Shown piece after piece: positions 1-9,357 of a stretch of 25,827 bases of DNA. Numbering within the stretch: the stretch's first letter is position 1; every line of letters begins with the position of its first letter. Made by a program: the position numbers and the translations under genes. The notes under the pieces are model-generated. The model did not search any database, was not told the DNA's origin, and saw only the letters and a program-made list of their open reading frames with translations. The stretch comes from Rhizophagus sp. LPA8_4_AMF (Eukaryota; Glomeromycota; Glomeromycetes; Glomerales; Glomeraceae), in the NCBI GenBank assembly GCA_021464525.1, contig JADRCO010000832.1, positions 1 through 25,827 of the forward strand, written 5' to 3'.

Positions 1-27
1 AAAAAAAAAAAAAAAAAAAAAAAATTA

Positions 28-65
<38 letters not shown>

Positions 66-99
66 TATCTTTTTTTTTTACGATTTTATACGAAATAAA
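1..99. repeat. poly-A/T tract at the left edge
   Basis: Long A runs broken by short T runs fill the first 65 bases, followed by another T run just before the F-box start codon. Homopolymers like this commonly end contigs in AT-rich fungal assemblies, and the window also ends in poly-A. Any promoter of the F-box gene would have to lie here or beyond the edge. Confidence 0.8.
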
Positions 100-1200
100 A
101 TGCCTTGTCAAATTCTTGTCGATTGTCTTTACGAAATTCTCGAATTCTTAGAGGAAGATAAAGTTACTTTATATTCATGTTTATTAGTTAATCGCCTTTG
201 GTGTGAAATTTCTGTTAGAATTATATGGAGAGATGTTTTAAGTTTCAAATATACATCGTATCAATCGGAAGCATCATCAAAAATTCTTAGAACGCTAATC
301 TCTTGTCTACCAAATGAATCAAAAGAACTTTTACAAAAGAACAAGATTTCTCTTTCGACTCAATTATCAAAGGATCCATTATTTAATTACGTATTATTTT
401 GCAAATATCTTTCAATACATGAAATTGATCTGATGATTCAACACAATCTTGAAACTACTAATTCAAATTATGGCAAATATTTATTAATTCAAGAAATATT
501 AAAAATGTTTATGAAACAAATTCCTTCTTTAAAAGAATTGAAATTTTCAAGAGTGAATATAATTAATATTACTTTCACACATTTTCCTGGAGCAGTTGAT
601 TGTTTAAAAGATCTTACAGTATTAAGTTGTAGTTCAGATATTCATATTGAATTTTTTAATCAATTATCAAAAATATGTTGTAAAATTCAATCATTAAATA
701 TAGAATTTAAAGGATTTGTTTCAAATGGATTAAAAGATTTAATCTTTTCACAAAATGGTTTAAAATATTTAACATTAATACAATCATATGATAGTACAGA
801 TTGGACAGAGATTATACCTTCATTAACGAAACATTCAAAAACATTAATTGAATTAAAAATATTTGGAGGAGAAAATTATATACCACTATCATTTATTAAT
901 ACGTTTAAAAATTTAAAAGTACTCGTTTTAAATATTCGTGAAAATTCTTTTGAAGAATTTGACAAATTACATTATGATACTTTTCCACGATTAGAAATTT
1001 TAAAATTTCAATATTATTACCCGAAATCGAGAATTTTGATAAAATTTTTAGAAAATTACGGAAAAAATATAAAAGAATTACATATCGGAAATTCTTACGA
1101 TAATTCATTAACTTTGGCGATAACTAAATTTTGTCCAAACTTGAAATCGTTACGAACAGAATTTATTGAAGATGGGATACTAAGAACAGATAATCTTTAA
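100..1200 (+). CDS. F-box protein with C-terminal leucine-rich repeats
   Basis: Uninterrupted single-exon frame of 366 residues from an ATG at 100 to TAA at 1198-1200. Residues 1-46 form a recognisable F-box (ILVDCLYEILEFL, then YSCLLVNRLWCEISVRIIWR), the Skp1-binding helix bundle that recruits a substrate receptor to an SCF ubiquitin ligase in the cytoplasm or nucleus. From about residue 135 on there are degenerate leucine-rich repeats (spaced L/I/F with N, e.g. LKDLTVLSCSS, LKYLTLIQS, LEILKFQYYY, LKSLRTEF), the presumed substrate-binding part. Glomeromycotina carry hundreds of such genes. The protein stops straight after an LRR and lacks the charged tail I expect in longer relatives and that is visible in the minus-strand remnant at 15419-15830, so it may be a C-terminally shortened member. 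The ATG is the first in the frame. The target is unknown. Confidence 0.85.
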   Translation: MPCQILVDCLYEILEFLEEDKVTLYSCLLVNRLWCEISVRIIWRDVLSFKYTSYQSEASSKILRTLISCLPNESKELLQKNKISLSTQLSKDPLFNYVLFCKYLSIHEIDLMIQHNLETTNSNYGKYLLIQEILKMFMKQIPSLKELKFSRVNIINITFTHFPGAVDCLKDLTVLSCSSDIHIEFFNQLSKICCKIQSLNIEFKGFVSNGLKDLIFSQNGLKYLTLIQSYDSTDWTEIIPSLTKHSKTLIELKIFGGENYIPLSFINTFKNLKVLVLNIRENSFEEFDKLHYDTFPRLEILKFQYYYPKSRILIKFLENYGKNIKELHIGNSYDNSLTLAITKFCPNLKSLRTEFIEDGILRTDNL

Positions 1201-2106
1201 AAACAATAGCCAATAGATTTTATAATAAAAGAAAATATTCGGTAGTCTTTGCAAAATATTTATAACACATACTAACACACAAAAAAAAAAAGAAAAATCG
1301 AGAACATTCGATAAGAATAGTTTGAGTTATTTAGAACATTTTATCTTTAAGAAAATCGCATACCAAAAAAATTAAATTATATAAGTGACACAAGGTTTAA
1401 ATTTAGTCAATATAAAAATACAATGAGACGTTATTTATATTAGTTATCCTATTATTTATATTGCAAAGAGAGATTCTGTATTACTGTATTTAGTCGCATG
1501 TCTTTAAAATATTCGATAATTGTTGTTATGGAGTACTGTATAATCGTTTTTTCTTATTTAAGCCTTTATCAAATTTATTATATGAGGTTTATATTTATAT
1601 GAGGATTATTAAAGTCTATTTATTTCGATTTTGATTCGTTATCTTTTTATTTTTTTGTGTTTATTCATTTAGTACTTGTTTATTTATTTTTTGGTTGGTT
1701 TAAAATTTTGATAAATGGCATTATGTAATGTAGATCGGATTTTCTTCTGCACACGCGTTCATTGAAATTTAAAAGTTGCCATTTTGGGTAATATTCCAAT
1801 GGACTTTGAACAAAATATTTTCTACTATTATGGCAAATAATTTTATCAGTTGAATACCGTAACCGTTTCAATAGATATGATGGCATATTACTCTGTACTA
1901 TACAATTTAACTTCCATAATTTGAATTAAAAAAATGGTATTTAAACACGTTCGCTTCGGATATTTTCGCATTCTTGCCACCACTAAATGATTTCCTCGCA
2001 ACATATATGATCCTTTATTATTATAATTTTTTTTATTAAAGCGAACGAAATCACTTTTTTTTTTATTAATTATTTTGTGTTTATTAGAAGACGATTAAAT
2101 AAAATA
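1201..2106. other. intergenic region between the F-box gene and channel gene A
   Basis: AT-rich and with no convincing gene. A 68-codon minus-strand frame at 1680-1886 resembles nothing I know and is not called. A perfect 9-bp inverted repeat, CGTTCGCTT at 1948-1956 and AAGCGAACG at 2039-2047, lies just upstream of gene A and may be a small fold-back insertion or part of its upstream region. The stretch should hold the F-box 3' end and the gene A promoter, but no TATA box or polyadenylation signal stands out. Confidence 0.5.
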
Positions 2107-5100
2107 ATGACTACGGCACATGCAAAATGTTATGTTGCGTTAAGTACAGACGGAAAACAAGTTGCAATTTTCAATCCAAGTGAGTTATTAATTCATTTAT
2201 AATAAGTAAACTAAATACAAATGATATGCTAATAAATTTTTAACTTTTTTCCAGATGAATTGAAATTATTTGTTGGGAAATTCAAAGATTTGGAAAATTT
2301 AACCCATTATGAACCTTTCAAAGATTCTAAACTTAATCATAATGTATTATTAAATACGTTAACGTGGTCTTTATCAATTTCTAACGAATTAAATGGGGAA
2401 ATTTTTGTGGCATTATCTCGCCCTAGTAATTTAGATAATTTTAAACGTCCTAGGAAACCTCACGCATTTATAGGGGTACAAGCTGGATCTTTCGTATTGA
2501 AAGGTAAATCTCCTGAAGTTAATAAAATTGAAGCTTTAGACGCGTTAGAAAAAGGAGTATCGAATCCTGCAACTTGGATATTTTCTATATTAAATAAAGA
2601 ATTTGTTCAAACAATTGATGGTACTGGTGGTACAGTAAAGTTTCTTGTTGGATCAACTAATAATTCTAAAGTTACTCAAGAAGTTGTTATAGTTCATAAT
2701 ATAGGTATTACAAAAACTACAATTCCTTTAAATTATCATCAATATACTAGTACATCATTTTGTCTTAATCAGACATTTCATAACTATTTATATGATAAGA
2801 ATTCTTTTAAATTGATTGATCTTTACTTTCCGCCAACAATTTTAAAACAGAATGGTCCCAATATTAAAGATAATTCATTTTATAGGAACGTTATGAGAAA
2901 TTATTTTTTTATAAAAAATTGTAAATTAAATATACTTGAATGTTTCGATTTGGAAGGATCTAATAATGGTGAATTAATCAAATCGTTTAAAGTAGATTCT
3001 AATAAGCAATACGTTAAAAAAAGTTCCAGATGTTCTTATGAATCTGTTAAAAATAATACAATAATTGAAATATCAACAAATGAAAAATTATTGGCTTATT
3101 ATAATGGATGTAATAGGAATATTATTACATTATATTTAATGGAAAATTCTTTGGAAATTTGTACAAAACAATTTGCGAATATCCAAACAATTGTTCATAT
3201 TCAATTCATTTGTGATGATGAAAAATTATTGATTATTGGTGAGGAAACCATAGATGGAAACGAAGGTGAACATTCAGAAGAAAATAAATTACAAGTAAAA
3301 GCTAATAAATCTTTATTTATAATTTGGGATTTATTTTCTTCAAATTCGGAAAAGGATTCTATCAAAGTTATTGATGATCATTCGAATTTGTTAAATGTGC
3401 TTCAACATCATCGAAATTTTGCTTGTTCAAATGGAAATATAATTTATAATAGTGATGGAACTATTAAAACTCTAGATCTAATCAATATTCTTAAAACGTC
3501 AGGGAACCATTCGTTAGCATTAAAACCTTTCGACCTAAACGTTACACAAGATCAAACAGATCACATGATTTACGAACCATGGACAGAATCGTGCCCTAGA
3601 GTATCGTTATTTCTTAAAGACATTCAATTAATTATTGGAGTCAATTCTGTACAAGTATGGAGAAAATCACGCCTTGAATTTATTTGGATAGGTTATAATA
3701 AAATAATTGACATTAAATCTCTATCGACAGGAGAAGACGAATTTTTACTCGAATTTATATTGCGTACCGAAAAAAAGAATTTATCAGAAAATGAGGAAGT
3801 ACCTTTAATTAAATTACATTGGCCACATAATATTCCAATTCTTAAGCATGCATGTATTGCGCTTGAATATCTTTATCAATATCATCATAATGATCAAATA
3901 AGTTCAACAAATAAACCTTTATTTGATCAATTACTAATTCAAGTACAAAACATCGTAAAAAATTTTATAAAAGATCATCCTATTATTTTTAAACTCAATG
4001 ATGTTAGATATGATATAATGGGAAATCTTATACGAGGAAATTGTGTTTCTATTATCAAAAAAATTTTGTTTACTAATGAAGATTGTACAAGTGCAAGCAA
4101 ATTAAGAGTAATGAAGGCAAAAGTGAATAATCATTTGCATTTCCCACGTTTATATCCTTGGGATTCTAATTCTCCAAAAAAGAGTGATTTAGAAGTAGCT
4201 ATCGAATCTATTATTGGAGTACATAGGAAAGAAACATTAATTGTTGGATATTTATTAGATTACTATTCTGATAATGCAATGCAAAATACTGGATGGATGT
4301 TTACGATCACTCAAGCTTTGCCTCTCTTATATGACTACCACTTGGATTATTACGCTAGAGAATTATTTTATAAACCATGTTTTGGAGCGAAACAATCACG
4401 TATTGATGAATCTTTAATATCTTCATATGAATTGAGAAAAGGTCAATATAAAAATGTACATGCGATTAACATTCGAAGAGGACTTTTGAGAAAACCAAAT
4501 GTTAAAAAATCAGGATTTTCAGGTTTTAAGAAAAAACTTGTAAAAGCCAAAAGGAATTTAATACAATAGTAAGTTATTAAAACTTTTTTTTTGTCATACA
4601 TGTACCTGATTATTGAGAATATGTTATTGAATTTATTTATTGTCTTTTACAGTTTACTTGATATGAGAAAACATGATCCATCTGTTATGACTAATTTGTG
4701 CATGGTTCCGCTTCCAGATTTCTTGGTTTATCCCCAAGGTTCACCAAAAGAAGATGACAAGTATTTATTCTTGCGAATACTAAAAATCATTTTTTGGCCC
4801 CGTGAATACATTATATCAAAAGATTCGCAATGTTCTCCTTTCCTTCGCGTATTAGCACGTGACAACAGGGAGACAATATTCTCTAATCCTTCACTTGCCG
4901 CTTTAGTAGACTACAAATGGCGTACAACGCAATCATACTTTCTTCGCCATTCTTTAATATACATTTTTTTCGCTCTATTCTTTTCTTTTATTATGAACAT
5001 AATTGATATTAGTAATATAATTTACGTTAATGACAAATTCACACTTAACGCTCGTAAAATAGTTAATTTTATATTACAAGTACTATTTTTTTATCTTGGA

Positions 5101-6679
5101 TATTATTTGCTTGCGACGGAATATATTCAACTTAAGCATAAAGGATTTAGAAGTTATGCTAGTGTTTACAAGTTTTTTGATTGTGTGGCTGTAATAATAC
5201 CAGTAGGTTTGGTCATATCATTAGATTTTTTTGATCCAATTAATTTAGATCTAAATAGTAATGGTGTCCCGTTTAGAAATTATACGGTCGCAACTTCTTT
5301 AACTACTTTAGTTATGTGGATTGAATTGGTAAGTGTAGAAATGCAAAGTTGACGGAATTTATAAACTAAATATTTTGAATCAATACTAAATTTAATTTCA
5401 TTTTTTTTAATTTATTTTAGCTTTTATTATTGAGATTTTTCTCAGGTTTGTAAAAACACATATTGTTGAAGTTATCTTTATAAGTCTTAAGTAATTAAAC
5501 TTCATTATTAATTATTATGATTGTGTTCATAATATTCTAATCTAGGGCCAGCAAATTACATTAATATAAGCTTGAGCATCATAAGTAGAGTTTTTTACTT
5601 TTTCATTTTCATGTTTATATTGATAATTGCAATTGCGCATTCGATGTAAGTCAAGTTTTGTGAGAATCAAGCGAAGTTTATTATATATCTTGCAAATTAA
5701 TATACACATTAATTAAATAACATTTAGGCATATTCTTTTACGATCACCAAAATCAATAAATCTTGAACCGAGTGGCCAAAGTTATGCTATATTTAGTTCT
5801 ACACCTAATTCAACAAATCTTTATCCAGATGTTACAATAAATCAAACATTTAATGTTGATAGTGCTGCTGATAATTATTTTTCGAATTTTTGGGGATCTA
5901 TCATGGCTGTTTATTTTTGGATTAATGGACGATGGGATCAAGTAGACCAATGGAATTTTTTACCGGTTGAGATATTATGCTTTGGTACGTAATTAACGAT
6001 ATTTCGGTTATTGGATCAATTAATAGATTATGAAACTGATAATACTTATAAATTTTTATATTCTTAATTTATAGTTGCAAGTATTTTGCTTATTACAGTT
6101 ATGCAAAATATGCTAGTCGCCTTTATGACGTAAGTTTAAACACATTTCATTAATGACAATTTGAAAGTATATCAATTAACTTAATCTGCAAATAAAAAAT
6201 TTAGTTCTGTATTTGATGATGCAAGGGCTTCAGGTAGACAAGCTGTATTAAAATTCCGTGCAGAATTAATTTATGAATATGAAACGTTAGAAAAAGCAGT
6301 TACTAGCCGAGAGAATGAACGTAATGGATATAAAGAGAATCCTAGATATCTTTATTATGTCGCTAAAGTTGATGAAGTTGAACATTGGGAAGAAAAGAGT
6401 AAAAAATATCGTAAGATGCATAAAACTATTTTAGTCGATAAATCGGATGTTTTGGCTGATGACGACGATGAAAATATTAATTGTAACAACAATAAATTTA
6501 GAGGGCCATTGATGGATAATTTCGAAAGTAAAAATGATAGTTTTTGTGGAGCGGATGATAATAAGAGAATTGAAAATGAAGTTTTAAAATTGGAACAAAA
6601 AATGAATGAATTACAAAGTGGAATGAAAACCATGGATGATAAACTTGAACAGATCTTCCAGCTATTGAAATCTAAATAA
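2107..6679 (+). CDS. WD40-like / TRP-like cation channel protein, copy A (8 exons)
   Basis: Reconstructed exons: 2107-2179, 2255-4568, 4653-5328, 5421-5445, 5546-5645, 5728-5984, 6075-6129, 6205-6679. All junctions are GT-AG and keep frame, giving 1324 residues. Residues 1-500 look like a WD40-type propeller (YVALSTDGKQVAIF at the start, LIIGVNSVQVWRK near 485-497). A helical linker follows (LHFPRLYPWDSNSP about 651-664, GYLLDYYSDNAMQNTGWM about 689-706, LFYKPCFG about 730). The channel part has the pre-S1 motif NPSLAALVDYKW (874-885), S1 about 894-913, S2 930-957, S3 968-989, S4 1006-1028, S5 1044-1063, pore helix 1112-1130 with NGRWD, and S6 about 1142-1168 (QNMLVAFMTSVF). S4 has no arginine ladder, so voltage sensing is unlikely. 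After S6 comes an acidic stretch (DDDDE) and a terminal coiled coil about 1290-1324. Inferred role: a tetrameric membrane cation channel; ion and ligand unknown. It is the tandem paralogue of the gene at 9358-14036. Confidence 0.85.
5421..5445 (+). other. 25-nt micro-exon of gene A (end of S4)
   Basis: Exon 4 is bounded by TTTTAG upstream and a GTTTGT donor downstream. It encodes LLLLRFFS plus the first base of a glycine codon. The equivalent exon in gene B (12820-12844) has the same length, phase and residues. Because 25 is not a multiple of 3, skipping it would shift the frame just before S5 and the pore. Confidence 0.75.
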
Positions 6680-7250
6680 TTTATTAAATATTTTGTTTAT
6701 ATTAGTATTTCTTTATAAAATAACGTATATCGATATACTATAGTAATAATAGCATATATAAATATTTATTGTGTATATAATATATATATATTTTTTATAT
6801 TGTTTATAGTCATTTGATTAGTTATATTTATTTTATTTACTCATTTATTTGTTTTTTTTTTTTGCGCTAGATAGTTGATTACTTTATTCATTACATTATT
6901 ATCTATTAAAGTCATGAATTTATAAACCATTTTTAACGTTTTGTATATTGAGAAGCGAGATACTACTCCAAATTTTTATAATTATAATTTTTTTGTAGTT
7001 ATTTGAATTGTTCTCCCTTTTCTCTTCTCCAATTATTGGCTAACCAACTAATCGCGTAAAAAATTTTGACTAAAAGAACGAACACTGCATAAAAACTAAT
7101 TAAGTTTGATTACACATTCTAAAAATTAACTTTTTCGTACAATTCTTGCGGAACGAGTAGAATGAACCAAAATGAGAATTTCGGTTCTGAAAAAAATGTG
7201 TGCAAGCTTGATAAAAAGGTTTTCCACGCACCTATTTTAAGGGTCGCATT
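6680..7250. other. 3' flank of gene A, AT-rich spacer
   Basis: No gene seen. It starts with the presumed 3' UTR of gene A, includes a TA-rich run at about 6755-6800, and then unremarkable AT-rich sequence up to the inverted-repeat element at 7251. Confidence 0.5.
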
Positions 7251-7415
7251 CATTTCATAATTATTTCACCGACAGATGTTCACCGACAGGGTCGTTTCGC
7301 TTCCAAGAGAATTTAGGATTAGAGTTAGGGTTAGGATAATATTAGGGTAAGTGGATTAGGATTTTCAAAACTGCTGGTAAGATAATTATCGGTGAAATGA
7401 TTGTCGGTGAAATGA
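7251..7415. mobile_element. MITE-like element with TTAGGG-like core
   Basis: The left end has ATTTCACCGACA (7263-7274) and TTCACCGACA (7279-7288). The right end has the reverse complements TATCGGTGAAAT (7387-7398) and TGTCGGTGAAAT (7402-7413). Each end therefore carries a doubled motif in opposite orientation. The middle (7313-7362) is a run of degenerate TTAGGG/TTAGGATT units, the common fungal telomere repeat. About 165 bp and without coding capacity, it fits a miniature non-autonomous element. No clear target-site duplication was found. Confidence 0.55.
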
Positions 7416-7616
7416 GCCAGATCCATGTTCTTTGAATAACTTTTCTCTAACCGAAAAATTCCAAATCCCAAGAATCCTTACTTAAAATGAAAAAGTGGGA
7501 GGCTATTTTATCATGAGATATTATTAGGGATCAATGAAATCAATGAGTTGAAGTAGGTTTCGAAATTAAAACTAAAACCCCCTGAAAATTAAAATTTCTT
7601 TATTTATCCTCTATTT

Positions 7617-7790
7617 CCGTGTCAATCATTTACAGCTGATTTCATATTGTACGTGACACCTGTTGTATTAGTTATGTCCTATTGGCCGAATCCTAGTAAA
7701 TTTTTACTTATTTCCTAATTAGCCAGGATATAACTAATAACGACTATGTTTCCCGTAATCAGCTGTTAAATAAATGTAAACATAAACGGG
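7617..7790. mobile_element. fold-back (long imperfect inverted repeat) element
   Basis: The two halves pair over most of their length. TTTACAGCTGATT near 7629 matches AATCAGCTGTTAAAT near 7757 in reverse complement. GTATTAGTTATGTCCTATTGGC near 7665 matches GCCAGGATATAACTAATAACG near 7721. The loop is about 35 AT-rich bases. Length, structure and lack of coding fit a fold-back MITE. Exact ends are uncertain by about 10 bases. Confidence 0.55.
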
Positions 7791-7920
7791 GACAAAATTA
7801 TCCACGCTCGGGCTATCTAATATCATGTTACCAAAGGTGCATTACAAATTACGTAAGGCAATAAATTCGCCGCGTCGATATTTTTTTAGTAATATTCTTT
7901 TCATAATTGTGATTCCAAAG

Positions 7921-8635
7921 TTATGTTACTTTGAGTGAATATGGACAAGTAAGTAACGCGTAACAAATCTATTTATGATTTTCATGGCTCAAATTTTTAT
8001 TTCTTTGGATATTCAATATATTGTAACGATGAAAAATCGTTAATTATTGGAAATTCAGGAGAAAAAAATCCCGAATAGACGATTTTCTAAATATATATAC
8101 ATATAGTATATATGAAGTAAAAATTAAGATTCTATCCCGATTATTCATGATTTAACATAATAATGCTAATTCTAATGGAAATACAATTTATACAGATGAA
8201 AAGGAACTGTTAAACCTTTATTGGATCATCCGAACCTAATCGATACCTTAAAAAATAAATTAATTATTTATTAAACTCTTAGACATAATCATTGCACAAG
8301 AAATAAACAGAGGTTTTAAAAAAACATGCGATTTATACTGAATAGTTAGTTGTACGACAAAGAATGATGCTATTGTTATTTACAGCGAACCATGAATGCG
8401 TAGTAAAACATGAAATTCTCGAATACATGAAGATTATTTAATCATCGGAGTTATTCTGTGAAAGTTTGAAGATTATCAAGAGGAAATGGTCAAAATATCG
8501 CGTTTAAATTCAATTATATTGGTAATAAGGATGCGTGTATTGCATTTTAATATTACTATTACCGTGTTATAGGCCCAAGGAAAGGACTTTAACTTGATGA
8601 ATTTCGAGTTCAAGTACAAAATATTCCGAACAGAA
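7921..8635 (+). pseudogene. dead third copy of the WD40-like/channel family
   Basis: A string of short matches to gene B in the same order and strand, broken by deletions and frameshifts. An exon 1 remnant at 7921-7949 reads YVTLSEYGQ, against YIALSQDGQ in B. Then 8009-8051 matches the stretch encoding CNDEKLLIIG, 8127-8250 the DSITIIHD to DHPDLIDAL stretch, 8280-8330 the IIVAQEISGSL stretch, 8365-8400 the EAIIIYSEPW stretch, 8437-8470 the LIIGVYSVQVWR stretch, and 8575-8630 the SPRKGLLFEKFRIQVQNI stretch. It is closer to B than to A: the GTVKSLLDHP-like segment is shared with B. The first part of exon 2 and everything after about residue 640, including the whole channel, are missing. It cannot make a channel. 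Confidence 0.8.
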
Positions 8636-8639
8636 ATAA

Positions 8640-9357
8640 TATACGATTCCCTACTACAATTAAACGAAAATATTAAAGGAAGCTTAAAATCGGAAGGAAG
8701 ACGATAATTATTATAATATTATAATATTAGGAATGTATTATTACGATTTATTACCCGTATTCCACAAAATTTTTAATCTGATTTGCTTAAATATTAATAT
8801 TTCGATTTTCACATAATTTCCTTCAGAGTTCGATCCGGTATTCACGAATTTTTGGTATTTCATTAACGCACTAATTTGAAATAGCGATTAAAAACAGACA
8901 TTAGAGATGCGATCCGGACATCTATAGATAATCCGTCGCGGATTGAAAACTTGAATTTATCCGATATTCGAGTTGTATATAATCCGTACGTGACGGATGA
9001 TGCATTCAGAAAATTATCCGTTATCTGGGTTCGGATCGGATTTATGTACGATACAACAAATTAAAGCCAAAAGGACTAGCCATCCCCATAAAAATTTTTT
9101 CCAGATGTTTCATTATAACTCCGCATTTTTTTTTCTTTAAAAGGAAAAATCCTCGAATCTGCTTACAAAGAAATTTCGTGATTTCAGATCTGCACTTTTT
9201 TGTCTTCATTTTAGATCGACAAAATTTTAATTCTCCTGCTTATTTAAATTTATTATGAATGAATGAATAACGTATGTACTGAAATTGTATTTAAATAGAT
9301 CACATCCTGACTATGTATTAATTTTTTTTCCTAGGCATAATATTTTATAATTTAATT
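8640..9357. other. upstream region of gene B with CGGAT-rich fold-back
   Basis: No gene seen. At 8911-9037 the motif ATCCG/CGGAT recurs on both strands (8911, 8931, 8938, 8959, 8982, 8993, 9017, 9032). It is bounded by GATCCGGAC (8911-8919) and GTTCGGATC (9029-9037), which are near reverse complements, so this may be a small fold-back repeat. GTTCGATCC at 8828 resembles a tRNA B box but has no tRNA around it. The 300 bases before 9358 should hold the gene B promoter. A TTTTCCTAG at about 9327-9335 could be the acceptor of a 5' UTR intron. Confidence 0.45.

Noticed and set aside
905-1108. minus-strand frame of 67 codons
   Set aside because: It lies entirely inside the F-box gene on the other strand, with no motif of its own.
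1680-1886. minus-strand frame of 68 codons
   Set aside because: No recognisable motif, no neighbouring exon, and length within chance in AT-rich DNA.
4567-4569. TAG read as the end of a propeller-only protein, with a separate channel gene following
   Set aside because: A GTAAGT donor overlaps the stop codon, the acceptor at 4651-4652 joins in frame, and gene B shows the same arrangement at 11979-12089. One spliced gene explains both better than two adjacent genes.
6355-6633. minus-strand frame of 92 codons
   Set aside because: Antisense to the last exon of gene A; its leucine/serine richness is the mirror of the acidic and lysine-rich tail.
8828-8836. GTTCGATCC resembling a tRNA B box
   Set aside because: No A box at the right distance and no cloverleaf; it is next to the CGGAT-rich repeat patch that explains the motif.
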